NCBI GenBank assembly: GCA_002408125.1
Contig: DHQO01000038.1
Location: 1-54,037 of the forward strand
From: Hyphomonadaceae bacterium UBA5336
GTDB taxonomy: Bacteria; Pseudomonadota; Alphaproteobacteria; Caulobacterales; Hyphomonadaceae
Direction: 5' to 3'
DNA: 54,037 bases
A model generated the notes under the pieces. The model saw nothing but the letters and a program-made list of their open reading frames with translations, was not told the DNA's origin and made no database searches. Both the position numbers and the translations under genes were made by a program. Positions 16,991-25,664 of the stretch are shown here, in pieces. Each line of letters starts with the position of its first letter. The first letter of the stretch is position 1.

Positions 16991-17914
16991 TCATGTCGTG
17001 ATGAATTTCACCTCGGACCCGACCAGGCAGGCCGCGGTGAGTTTGCCGGTCAGATAGGCACCGGTATCGATGCCGATCCGGCGGAAGTCATGGTGCGGAT
17101 CGGAGATCGGCGTATGGCCATGAACCACAACCCTGTCAAAAGCCCCATCGTCTTTCAGGAACTCTTCGCGGATCCACAGGATGTCCTTCTCGGCCTGCTG
17201 GTCCAGCGGCAGCCCGGGGCGCAAACCGGCATGCACGAAGACATAGTCGCCGAGCGTGGCGTAAAGGCTCAGTGAACTGAGGAAGGCGCGGTGTTCGACC
17301 GGGATCTGGTGGTTGAGCTGGGCACAGACCGTTTCCCACTCGCTGGTGATGGTCTTCGCGCGCGGCGGCTGGATGCCATAGGACATCAGCGTTTCCGCCC
17401 CGCCGAACTTCGCCCATTGCGGGCCGAAGGAAGAGTCGGCCAGGAAGGTCTCGAAGGCGGCTTCATGATTGCCCTTCAGATAATAGGTCTCATAGCGCGC
17501 CAGCTCGTCGCTGAGCAGATAGTCGATGACATCCTTGGACTGGAACCCGCGGTCGACATAGTCGCCGAGGAAAATCAGCACCACGCGCGATTCCTCGGAG
17601 TTGGCGACATCCTCGTGGATCAGCTCCATGAGGCGCTTGAGCAGGTCGGCCCGGCCATGAATGTCGCCCACGGCATAGACGCGTGTATCGGCGGGAACAT
17701 TGGTCTTGCGCGGCGGCAGGGCGTTGGGATCGGGCCGGGACTTGCTGGTCTTGGCAGGACGCGTACGTGCGCGCCCGCGCTCCGGACGGGTCTGCGCGTC
17801 CAGGTCGATCAGGAACTCGCGCACACGGTCATAGGCCGCAAAGCAGCCGGACTTGGCGCTCTGCCAGCCCGAATCGACCCAATCACGCAGTTTGAACATT
17901 GCCGTCCGGATCAC
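16991..17914 (-). CDS. PPP-family metallophosphatase (Ser/Thr phosphatase-like)
   Basis: A 307-residue protein with the full PPP metal-site set: GDIHG (83-87), GDYVDRG (117-123), GNHE (148-151), then FVHAGLRPG and VVHGHTP. These are found in bacterial PrpA/PphA-type protein phosphatases and in ApaH-like diadenosine tetraphosphatases. The first 70 residues are a basic, disordered-looking extension with no membrane helix. The GTG start at 17914 has AAGG five bases upstream; an ATG lies five codons in. It is coupled to the OPX gene (stop 18 to 0 bases away, depending on the OPX start). Substrate is unknown; a role with the tyrosine kinase is only a guess. Confidence 0.88.
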   Translation of the reverse strand: MIRTAMFKLRDWVDSGWQSAKSGCFAAYDRVREFLIDLDAQTRPERGRARTRPAKTSKSRPDPNALPPRKTNVPADTRVYAVGDIHGRADLLKRLMELIHEDVANSEESRVVLIFLGDYVDRGFQSKDVIDYLLSDELARYETYYLKGNHEAAFETFLADSSFGPQWAKFGGAETLMSYGIQPPRAKTITSEWETVCAQLNHQIPVEHRAFLSSLSLYATLGDYVFVHAGLRPGLPLDQQAEKDILWIREEFLKDDGAFDRVVVHGHTPISDPHHDFRRIGIDTGAYLTGKLTAACLVGSEVKFITT

Positions 17915-18017
17915 CCCAACCTTCTCTCTGATCTTGCGAGAACTACACTCTCACAAGGATTTAACGTTTTGCCAGCCCGCTGGCCAGAAGTGTATCTTGC
18001 CGCAGTTTTGTTCCGTC

Positions 18018-18983
18018 TCAAGCCGGTTCCCCTCGCGCGCGCACCGATTCCCCCGTCCCGCTGAAATGCTCGCGCAGCCGGGCAATCAGTTCACCCACGA
18101 CAGGCGGCGGCGCCATGAAAGCTTTTACAGCTTCGATGGGATTGCGGGCATGTTTGGCTTCGATGAGGCGCACCCATGCCCATTTTTTGTGCGACAGCAT
18201 CATGTGATCGCGCAGGGCCGCGCGCGCACCGGCCGGCAGACCCGGCGTCTGCCACAGCGCGCGCGAGGATTGCCATACCGCCTTGAGATCGCTGCCCTTG
18301 TGCTGCCTGGACAGCGAGCCCGGCGTATCGAAGGCATAATAGCCCTGCGGATCGACCAGGCCGAAGCGCACACCGGCGATGAGCGCGCGCGCGTAAAGGT
18401 CGAAGTCCTCGCCCAGGCGCATATCCTCGCGATAGTACAGTCCGTGTTCGCGGATCGCGCTCAAACGCATCATCGGCTTGATGAACCCCAGCTCGCGGCC
18501 ATGTCCGCATACATCATAAAGATTCTCGCGGACAAAGCGTTCCAGCGAAAGGTCGATTGCGCCGAAATCCTCATCCACCCAGTGGCGGTGTCCGGTCTCG
18601 ATGGCGTTCCAGTCCTGCACACGTACAAGGTCGTCGGCGATGAAATCCCAGCCATGCTCCTCTGCCAATGCGAGGAGGCGGGCCATGCGCTCGGGCGCCA
18701 TGCGGTCATCGGCGTCCAGCAGGGCGACCCATTCGGTCTCGCAGGCATTGATCGCGCGGTTACGCGCGGCCGCCGGGCCCTGGTTCACACCCTGCTCGAG
18801 CACCGTCACGCGCGGATTGCCGGCCGCATGGGCCATGGCGACTGCCACCGTGTCATCGGGCGAGGCATCGTCGACAATGATCAGGTTGCACGGCTCTGTC
18901 TGTGCCATGACGGAATCGATCACGTCGCCGACCAGTCCGGCTGCCCGGTAGGCAGGTACAATGACTGTGATGCGTGCCGTCAC
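18018..18983 (-). CDS. Family 2 glycosyltransferase
   Basis: A 321-residue GT-A enzyme: ITVIVPAYRAAGLVGDVIDS, then NLIIVDDASPDDTVAVA, the arginine-rich QGPAAARNRAI and the metal-site WVALLDADDRMAPERM. The layout closely parallels the enzyme at 7943-8962, including an ENLYDVCGHGRELGFIKPM block like that gene's GENLGYLKPLF, so they are probably paralogues. No membrane segment. Donor and acceptor are unknown. It is divergent from the GtrA-fusion gene across 224 bases and 104 bases upstream of the phosphatase on the same strand. Confidence 0.88.
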   Translation of the reverse strand: MTARITVIVPAYRAAGLVGDVIDSVMAQTEPCNLIIVDDASPDDTVAVAMAHAAGNPRVTVLEQGVNQGPAAARNRAINACETEWVALLDADDRMAPERMARLLALAEEHGWDFIADDLVRVQDWNAIETGHRHWVDEDFGAIDLSLERFVRENLYDVCGHGRELGFIKPMMRLSAIREHGLYYREDMRLGEDFDLYARALIAGVRFGLVDPQGYYAFDTPGSLSRQHKGSDLKAVWQSSRALWQTPGLPAGARAALRDHMMLSHKKWAWVRLIEAKHARNPIEAVKAFMAPPPVVGELIARLREHFSGTGESVRARGEPA

Positions 18984-19207
18984 GAGACACCCTCTCTACT
19001 GATCCACCGGCACATTACCGGCATTGCAACAAAATCAAGCAAAACTCGCACCGGGCCTCTCGTATCGCGCGAAAAGACTATGCCTTTCACGCCTGGTCGG
19101 GAAATGTAAGAGGTGGACGTGGACCGGTCTGGCAAGTTTTTGGCATGCAGGGCCTGACAGGAGACCGTGCACAGGCGCACGGCCAATGGGTGTTTGGGAA
19201 TTTCGCG

Positions 19208-20380
19208 ATGGCAGTGGCGCAGACTGGCACAAAGACCGAGCTGACGGTGGTTGTGCCAACCTACAATGAGAGCAAAAACATTCCCGAGATGGTCCGCCGT
19301 CTCAGCGAGACGCTGAAGGATATTTCCTGGGAACTGATCTTCGTGGACGATTCCTCCCCGGACGGATCGGCCGATGTCGTGCGCTCGATTGCCCGCGAAG
19401 ACCACCGCATCCGCCTGATTTCGCGCCACAACCGCCGGGGCCTGGCCTCGGCAGTGGTCGAGGGCGCCCTGGCCGCCTCCGCCGATGTGGTCGCGGTGAT
19501 GGATGGCGACCTCCAGCACGATGAAAGCGTGCTGCCCGACATGTATGCAAAGGTGCGCGACGGCGAGGCCGATGTGGTCTCGGCCAGCCGCTTCCTGCGC
19601 GAGGATGGCGCCGACGGCCTGTCGTCTGCCACACGTGTCGCGATTTCGAACAATGGCATCAAGCTGTCGAACCTGGTGTTCAATCTCAAGATGACCGATC
19701 CGCTGACCGGCTTCTTCGTCGTGCGCCGCGACGTGGTCCGCCGCGCCCTGCCGGAACTGTCAGAGCTCGGCTTCAAGGTTCTGATGGATGTCATCGTTTC
19801 GGCCAAGCCGCGCCCGCGCGTGGTGGAAGTGCCGTTCAAGTTTCGCGAGCGCCAGCATGGCGAGTCCAAGCTCGACAACAAGGTGATGTACGAGTTCTTC
19901 CTGTTCTTCATCGAGAAGAAGATCAGCACCTTCATGCCACTGCCGGCACGCTTCCTCTCCTTCGCCTTCATCAACTCGATCGGCATCCTGGTGCACCTGG
20001 CGGTGCTCTTCCCGATGCTGGCCATTCTCGGTGAGGGCTCCTTCGTGAACGCCCAGCTGATCGCCACCATCGTGGCCATGGGCTTCAACTACACGGTCAA
20101 CAATATGGTGACCTATTCCGACCGGCAGCTGAAAGGCGCGAAGTTCTATGCGGGCTTCTTCATCTTCGCCGCGCTGTGCTCGGTCGGCATCCTTGGCAAT
20201 GTCGGTGTCGCGAACGCTCTGCACCGGGACTATCCGAGCCTCTCGGTCTTCGTCCCGGCCGTCGCCGGCGCCCTGATCACCGTGGTGTGGAACTATGTGG
20301 CCACCGGCGCCTTCGTCTGGGGCCGGACCAAGTTCCCCAGCGTTTTCCGGGTGCGCCGCAGCCAGAGCGTCCAAGCCTGA
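19208..20380 (+). CDS. Polyprenyl-phosphate sugar synthase fused to GtrA domain
   Basis: A 390-residue protein of two parts. Residues 1-230 are a dolichol-phosphate-mannose-synthase-like GT2: LTVVVPTYNESKNIPEMV, LIFVDDSSPDGSADV, VVAVMDGDLQHDESVLPDMY with the DGD metal site, and FRERQHGESKLD. Residues about 245-380 are a four-helix GtrA domain (for example FINSIGILVHLAVLFPMLAI and MGFNYTVNNMVTYS). Such fusions make an undecaprenyl-phosphate-linked monosaccharide and are thought to help move it across the inner membrane. The start is the ATG at 19208, just before the first beta strand. It opens a plus-strand run of five genes. Confidence 0.9.
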   Translation: MAVAQTGTKTELTVVVPTYNESKNIPEMVRRLSETLKDISWELIFVDDSSPDGSADVVRSIAREDHRIRLISRHNRRGLASAVVEGALAASADVVAVMDGDLQHDESVLPDMYAKVRDGEADVVSASRFLREDGADGLSSATRVAISNNGIKLSNLVFNLKMTDPLTGFFVVRRDVVRRALPELSELGFKVLMDVIVSAKPRPRVVEVPFKFRERQHGESKLDNKVMYEFFLFFIEKKISTFMPLPARFLSFAFINSIGILVHLAVLFPMLAILGEGSFVNAQLIATIVAMGFNYTVNNMVTYSDRQLKGAKFYAGFFIFAALCSVGILGNVGVANALHRDYPSLSVFVPAVAGALITVVWNYVATGAFVWGRTKFPSVFRVRRSQSVQA

Positions 20381-20394
20381 CACAAAAAGATACG

Positions 20395-20425
20395 GCAAGT
20401 CCCGGCCAAGCGGCACGGGGCTTGC
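20395..20425 (+). other. Hairpin after the GtrA-fusion gene
   Basis: GCAAGTCCCG (20395-20404) and CGGGGCTTGC (20416-20425) pair over ten positions (one G-T), with an 11-base loop, 14 bases after the stop. No T tract follows, so it may be a weak terminator, an mRNA-stability stem or an attenuator. The remaining intergenic bases up to 20614 hold no gene. Confidence 0.35.
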
Positions 20426-20614
20426 TCCACACGCTCAGGAAGACAGCCGTTTCCAAAACTGGGAAAACCCGAAGCCGGACTCGCCTGTCAGTGGAATCGC
20501 AATGACGCAGCCGGGCTCGGCTGTCACCGTAAATCGCCTGGAAGGGCACGGGGATCAAAGGGCCTGACTGCTGACGAACGGATGCGGCGAGGGCCGTGGT
20601 GGGAGTTTGGAAGC

Positions 20615-21130
20615 ATGTCCAGTCAAGACGCACAACCGGCGGCCGGTGAAGGCCTCATGGCCAAGCTGATGGGGCTGTATCAACAGCACGAAACACTGCT
20701 GAAGTATTTCTTCATCGGCGGCATGGCGAGCGCCATCGACGTCGTGCTCTATTTCATCCTGTACAATTTCGTCTTTCCCGACACGGTGCAGATCGGCGGC
20801 ATGGCGATGAGCAATGAGCTCGCCGCCCAGTCGATCTCCGTTCCCACGGCCATCGTGTTCAGTTTCGTCGTCAATGCCCGGCACAATTTCAAGACAAACG
20901 ACTATGCGCTGATCCGCTTTCTCAGCTTCTGCATTGTCTGCCTGATCGGGTACCTGGCCGGCTACGGGGTCATTCTCGCGGTTCAGCACTTCATGGTGGA
21001 GAACTTCGCCGTCACCGAACAGCTCGGCGGCAATATCGGCAAGATCGTATCGCTGCCGGTCGTGTTCATCATCCAGTACATCCTGAACTCGAAGATCACC
21101 TTCCGCAAAGTAAGCGGCGCGCCCGCCTGA
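20615..21130 (+). CDS. GtrA family membrane protein
   Basis: A 171-residue protein with four transmembrane helices: KYFFIGGMASAIDVVLYFIL, the loop-rich second helix ending FSFVVNARHNFKTND, then FLSFCIVCLIGYLAGYGVIL and the last, ending FIIQYILNSKITFRK. The basic NARHNF and NSKITF motifs are typical of GtrA, the putative flippase of lipid-linked monosaccharides. The ATG at 20615 has GGGAG nine bases upstream. It is the second GtrA unit in a row: the preceding gene already carries one, which may mean two different lipid-linked sugars or a hetero-oligomer. Confidence 0.9.
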   Translation: MSSQDAQPAAGEGLMAKLMGLYQQHETLLKYFFIGGMASAIDVVLYFILYNFVFPDTVQIGGMAMSNELAAQSISVPTAIVFSFVVNARHNFKTNDYALIRFLSFCIVCLIGYLAGYGVILAVQHFMVENFAVTEQLGGNIGKIVSLPVVFIIQYILNSKITFRKVSGAPA

Positions 21131-21169
21131 CGACATCCTCCAGACACAGACTTTCCAGGGAACAGACCA

Positions 21170-22600
21170 ATGACCAAGCCTCGTATCGGGATTATCGGCG
21201 GCGGCCTCACCGGCCTCACCACTGCTTACCAGCTCGCCAAGGAAGACGTTGACGTCACCGTGTTCGAAGCCAGCGATCGCCTCGGCGGCCTCGCGGCGGG
21301 CTACGAACTGGCCGGCTACCGCATGGAGCAGGCCTATCACTTCCTCTACAAGACCGACGAGTTCATCCTCGCCATGGTCGAGGAACTGGGCCTGACCGAC
21401 AAGCTGACCTACCACAAATCCTCGGTGTCGACCTATTACGGCGACAAGCTCTACCCGATGGAAAGCCCGATCGACCTGATCAAGTTCACCCCGATCAGCT
21501 TCTTCGACCGCATCCGCGCCGGCGTCACCGTTCTGTGGCTGCAGCGCGAACGCAACTGGCGCAAGCTGTCGGAAACCACCGCCCTTGAATGGCTGCGCAA
21601 ATATGCCGGCCGCGCGGTCACCGACGTGATCTGGGAACCGCTGCTGCGCGGCAAGTTCGACCGCTATTATGACAAGGTCACCATGTCCTGGCTCTGGGGC
21701 CGCGTGCTGCAGCGCGTGGACTCGCGCGATGCCAAGCTGGGCGGCGAGGCGCTGGGCTATTTCGACGGCGGCTTCAAGACCGTGATCGAGGCGCTGGAGG
21801 CCCCGGTCCGCGAAGCCGGCACCGAGATCCGCTTCAACTCCTTCATCGACAAGCTTCATCATGATGACGCCACCGGCAAGGTCGTCGTCACCCTGAAGGG
21901 CGGCGAGGAACAGGTCTTCGACCGCGTGCTGGCCACCGTGCCGTCCAATGTGCTCGCTAAGATGATCGCCGGTTATGAGAGCGTCGACCCGACCTATTTC
22001 GAGAAGATCCGCTCGGTGGACTATCTCGATGCCGCGGTGCTGTCGTTCTGCACGCCGCAGAAGATCACCGACTTCTACTGGCACAATATCAACACGCCGA
22101 ACTCGCCCTTCGTGGTGTTCCTGTCCTTCACCGCCCTGATTGGGACGGAGAATTTCGACGGCAACCACATCTACTATATCGGCGACTATATCCCGCCGGA
22201 GCACAAATACATGTCGATGCCGGAAGAAGAGCTGAAAGCCCTCTGGTATGCCGAGCTGAAGAAGATGTTCCCGGATTTCGATCCGTCGCAGATCATCGAC
22301 GATGGCCTGTTCCGCATGCGCAATGCCCAGCACATCGTCGATATCGGCTTTGAAGAGAACAAGCTGGTCCCGCACGAAACCCCGTGCCCGGGCGTGCTGA
22401 TGTGCAATTTCAGCCAGATCTATCCGATGGACCGCGGCACCAATTACGCCATCCGCGATGGCAACCGCATGGCCAAGATGCTGATGGACAGCCTGGCATC
22501 GGGCACCACCGATGTGGCCTCGCCGACTGTGCCACCGCTGACCATGCCGGCCTCGGGCCGCAAGGCTGCACCGCAGCCGGAACAGCAGGCAGCCGAATAG
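21170..22600 (+). CDS. FAD-dependent amine-oxidase-type oxidoreductase
   Basis: A 476-residue protein with an N-terminal FAD-binding motif (IGIIGGGLTGLTTAYQLAKE, residues 6-25) and the second FAD signature VFEASDRLGGLAAG. The protoporphyrinogen-oxidase/amine-oxidase fold continues to a C-terminal flavin block (CNFSQIYPMDRGTNYAIRDG). The last 45 residues are a Pro/Ala tail. No signal peptide, so it is cytoplasmic or peripheral. Relatives are often found beside GtrA and DPM-type transferases in polysaccharide loci, where the true substrate is not established; a lipid or sugar oxidation fits the context. It is spaced like an operon gene (39 bases after GtrA, 45 before the next). Confidence 0.8.
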   Translation: MTKPRIGIIGGGLTGLTTAYQLAKEDVDVTVFEASDRLGGLAAGYELAGYRMEQAYHFLYKTDEFILAMVEELGLTDKLTYHKSSVSTYYGDKLYPMESPIDLIKFTPISFFDRIRAGVTVLWLQRERNWRKLSETTALEWLRKYAGRAVTDVIWEPLLRGKFDRYYDKVTMSWLWGRVLQRVDSRDAKLGGEALGYFDGGFKTVIEALEAPVREAGTEIRFNSFIDKLHHDDATGKVVVTLKGGEEQVFDRVLATVPSNVLAKMIAGYESVDPTYFEKIRSVDYLDAAVLSFCTPQKITDFYWHNINTPNSPFVVFLSFTALIGTENFDGNHIYYIGDYIPPEHKYMSMPEEELKALWYAELKKMFPDFDPSQIIDDGLFRMRNAQHIVDIGFEENKLVPHETPCPGVLMCNFSQIYPMDRGTNYAIRDGNRMAKMLMDSLASGTTDVASPTVPPLTMPASGRKAAPQPEQQAAE

Positions 22601-22645
22601 GCTGCCTCACCGGGGCTGAACGAGTAGAGTTAAGGACCAGGGGTC

Positions 22646-24439
22646 ATGAGCGACACGCCCACGCAGGACAAGAAGAGCTGGCTTCCGGGCTGGGCTCTCA
22701 ATGGCTGGAACTGGGTGCGATCGCGCCCGATCTGGATGCAGCTTTCAGCCGCCGGCCTCGTGGCGCTTGGCTTTCTCGGCTTCATCTTCTTCCTGGGCTT
22801 TGTGTCCGGGGAACGAGAAGTTGGGCCGGCCTATCCCCTGTTCGCCAAGGTCACCAACAAGCTCGACCACATGTTCTTCCAGGGCGGGCCGACCCCGCCG
22901 CTGCAGGCGACCATCTACAACTCATCCCTGATCCGGCTCGGTTCGGAAGTCGCTGTCATCCCCACCGGGCGCGACAGCCATGACCAGAACCCGCTGAGCC
23001 AGAATGGCGGCGGCCTCACCTCCATGGGCGATGATGTCCTGGTGCTGGCCTATAATGGCAAGATCTACGCCTCGACCGGACCGGACGATGTGCGCGAGAC
23101 CAGCGTCGCCGCGCCGGATAATAATCGCGAGGAATACCAGGCCCTGCGCGACAATCCCGATTTCGCGCAGTTCACCTTCCATCGCGGCTATCTGCGCTAC
23201 AATGACCTGATGTATGTCGAGGCCCCTTCCGGCCCGTACCTGGTCGCCTCCTATACCGAATACCACCCCGACGCGGCCTGCTACACCAATACGCTGGCCA
23301 AGCTCGCCCTGCCGGAAGGCTCCACCGATATCGACACGGTGAGCGCCACGGCCGAGGACTGGAACGTCTTCTTCCGCACTGAGCCGTGCATGCCCTTCAA
23401 GGAAGAGCATCTGGCCATGGAAGGCCACATGGCCGGCGGCCGCATGGTGTTCCAGGCGCCGTCCACTATCATCTTCGAAAGCGGGGACTTCCACCTCGAC
23501 GGCATGCGTTCGGTCGGCCCGGGCATCGCCCAGAACCCCGACGCCATGTACGGCAAGATGATCACCGTGGACATGGAAACCGGCGAAGGCCGCATCCTCT
23601 CCATGGGCCACCGCAACGCCCAGGGTGTCGCTGCCCTGCCTGATGGCACGGTGCTGATCGCCGAACATGGCCCGCGCGGCGGCGATGAGCTCAACATCAT
23701 CGATGATGGCGCCAATTATGGCTGGCCACTGGAAAGCTACGGCACGACCTATCGCGGCACGCCGATCCCGCACTCGCTCTCCTATGGCCGCCAGGACAAT
23801 TTCCACAAGCCGATCTTCTCCTGGGTGCCCTCCGTGGCGGTCTCCGGCATGGCCTATGTCCAGGGCTTCGACGAAAGCTGGGACGGCGACCTTCTGGTCG
23901 GCTCGCTGGCGGCCCAGACGCTCTATCGCATCCGGCTGGAAGGCCATGAGGCGATCTATGCCGAACCGATCGAAATCGGCTCGCGCATCCGCTATGTGCA
24001 CCAGCACACCGATGGCCGTATCGTCCTGTGGACCGACAATTCCGAACTCATTTTCCTGACCGCCATGCAGCGCGTGGATGAAGGTGCGCGGTTCGAGGCC
24101 TGGCTGGCAGAGGCCGATTATCCGGCCCGCGTGAAGTCCAATCTCGACACAATCATGGACCGCTGCACCGAGTGCCACTCCTTCCAGGTGGGCGACGATG
24201 AGAAAGCCCCGGGCCTCAACAAGATCTTCGGGGACCGGATCGCCGACACCGCCTATCAGGGCTATTCCGACGGCCTCAGCGCCAAGAATGGCCGCTGGGA
24301 CCGCGAGAGCCTGATCGCTTTCCTGAACGATCCGCAGGGCTTTGCGCCGGGCAGCTACATGCCGCCGGCCAGCATCGAGGATCCGCGCGTGACCGAGGCC
24401 CTGGTGGACTATCTGGAGTATCTGGACCACCAGTTCTGA
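22646..24439 (+). CDS. Membrane-anchored PQQ-type sugar dehydrogenase fused to cytochrome c
   Basis: A 597-residue protein in three parts. Residues about 30-55 form an N-terminal anchor helix (LGFLGFIFFLGF). Residues about 65-480 are a GSDH/soluble glucose dehydrogenase-type beta-propeller, with GHRNAQGVAALPDG (from 321), EHGPRGGDELN and NYGWP, and later WDGDLLVGSLAAQTLYRI. Residues about 495-597 are a small cytochrome c with CTECH (507-511) for haem attachment and Met572 as a likely sixth ligand. The family oxidises aldoses with PQQ in the periplasm; the haem would pass electrons on to the respiratory chain. The polysaccharide setting suggests a sugar of the lipid-linked or nascent polymer as substrate. 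PQQ genes are not in the window. Confidence 0.85.
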   Translation: MSDTPTQDKKSWLPGWALNGWNWVRSRPIWMQLSAAGLVALGFLGFIFFLGFVSGEREVGPAYPLFAKVTNKLDHMFFQGGPTPPLQATIYNSSLIRLGSEVAVIPTGRDSHDQNPLSQNGGGLTSMGDDVLVLAYNGKIYASTGPDDVRETSVAAPDNNREEYQALRDNPDFAQFTFHRGYLRYNDLMYVEAPSGPYLVASYTEYHPDAACYTNTLAKLALPEGSTDIDTVSATAEDWNVFFRTEPCMPFKEEHLAMEGHMAGGRMVFQAPSTIIFESGDFHLDGMRSVGPGIAQNPDAMYGKMITVDMETGEGRILSMGHRNAQGVAALPDGTVLIAEHGPRGGDELNIIDDGANYGWPLESYGTTYRGTPIPHSLSYGRQDNFHKPIFSWVPSVAVSGMAYVQGFDESWDGDLLVGSLAAQTLYRIRLEGHEAIYAEPIEIGSRIRYVHQHTDGRIVLWTDNSELIFLTAMQRVDEGARFEAWLAEADYPARVKSNLDTIMDRCTECHSFQVGDDEKAPGLNKIFGDRIADTAYQGYSDGLSAKNGRWDRESLIAFLNDPQGFAPGSYMPPASIEDPRVTEALVDYLEYLDHQF

Positions 24440-24446
24440 GCCTCGC

Positions 24447-25664
24447 ATGACCGCAACACCTGTCACCAGCATAAACGCGGCCTCGTCTGAGCGCCTGGAT
24501 GTGCTGGATGGCATGCGCGGGCTCGCGGCGCTCTCCGTGGTCGCCTACCACTTCTTCGCCCGCTGGGCCGAGCCACAGTTCGAACCGACCCTCTACCAGC
24601 ATGGCGACGCACTCGCGACCTTCCTGCCGATCCAGCTCGCCGGCGGGGTCGGGGTCCAGCTCTTCTTCCTGATCTCCGGCTTCGTCATCATGATGACGCT
24701 GGAGCGGGCCACGGGCCTGCTCGACTTCACCGTGCGCCGCGCCGCGCGCCTCTGGCCGGCCATGCTGGTCTGCGCGACGCTGTCGACGCTCATCATCAAC
24801 GCCTCGGGCGTGGCTTATGTCTATGAGAATGTCGCGCGCTGGCAGGTAACGCCGGTGGAGTATTTCTCCTCCATCTTCTTCGTCCCGCCCGATATCACGG
24901 CCAGTGTGCTCGGCATTGAGCAGAGCGACATGCCGCGCTGGGTGGAAGGCGTCTACTGGACGCTCTGGTGCGAGGTGCGGTTCTACGCCCTCATCGCCCT
25001 CGCCTTCTGGCTCAGCCCGCGCGGCTGGTTTCTCTGGATCTGGGCCGGCCTGCAGACCGCCGCGCTCGCGCTTGACAGCTTCAGCCAGATTGTCGGCGGC
25101 TTTCCCGCAGGCACATGGGCGCTCGCCCTAGTCCTGCAGCCGGACATGCTCGGCTGGTTCACGCTCGGCCTCGTGGCCTGGAAATGGCGCGCGGGTGGAG
25201 CCAACCCTGCCCTGATCACCGCCGGACTGGCCGGGGCGGCCTCCCTGCTCATCGGCCCGATCCTCTCCATCGCTCCGGGCGAGTTCGGCATCGCTGACAG
25301 CGCACCGCGCGAAGCGGTGATGCTGGTGATGATCGGGGTGCCCTTCGCGCTCTTCCTGATGCGCAGCCGGCTGTTAAGGCCGCTCACATGGCCACCTGTG
25401 CTGGCCATCGGGCTCGCCTCCTATCCGCTCTATCTCTTCCATGAGCGCCCGGGCATGGTCTATCTGCACTGGCTGCACGAGATCGGCGTGCACCCCTGGG
25501 CGGCAGTTTTTATCGCCATTGGTGTGGTGATCGCCACAGCCCTCGCCCTGCACCGCTGGGTCGAGATGCCCGGCAAGCGTTTCATTCTGGGGTGCCTTCT
25601 GGGCGGGGCGAAATCGCTGCAGGCGCGCTACCCCGCCCTGCGCATGCCCGAGCACCGGGCCTGA
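24447..25664 (+). CDS. Acyltransferase family 3 (O-acetyl/acyl transferase)
   Basis: A 405-residue integral membrane protein with about ten helices. The opening RLDVLDGMRGLAALSVVAYH is the family-3 acyltransferase signature, with the key His in AYHFF; FFLISGFVIMM follows. Such proteins move acyl (often acetyl or succinyl) groups from the cytoplasm onto periplasmic sugars of O-antigens, exopolysaccharides and Nod factors. It would decorate the polymer built by this locus. It starts 7 bases after the dehydrogenase stop, so it is in the same transcript, and ends abutting the convergent glycosyltransferase. Confidence 0.9.
   Translation: MTATPVTSINAASSERLDVLDGMRGLAALSVVAYHFFARWAEPQFEPTLYQHGDALATFLPIQLAGGVGVQLFFLISGFVIMMTLERATGLLDFTVRRAARLWPAMLVCATLSTLIINASGVAYVYENVARWQVTPVEYFSSIFFVPPDITASVLGIEQSDMPRWVEGVYWTLWCEVRFYALIALAFWLSPRGWFLWIWAGLQTAALALDSFSQIVGGFPAGTWALALVLQPDMLGWFTLGLVAWKWRAGGANPALITAGLAGAASLLIGPILSIAPGEFGIADSAPREAVMLVMIGVPFALFLMRSRLLRPLTWPPVLAIGLASYPLYLFHERPGMVYLHWLHEIGVHPWAAVFIAIGVVIATALALHRWVEMPGKRFILGCLLGGAKSLQARYPALRMPEHRA

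Noticed and set aside
17971..17984. GCCAGC-CC-GCTGGC stem as a terminator
   Set aside because: Perfect arms, but no T tract on either strand and a 2-base centre, too tight for a normal loop.
21170..22600. Protoporphyrinogen oxidase for haem synthesis
   Set aside because: Only the fold and FAD motifs match; the neighbours are GtrA and sugar enzymes and no haem genes are present, so a polysaccharide role is more likely.
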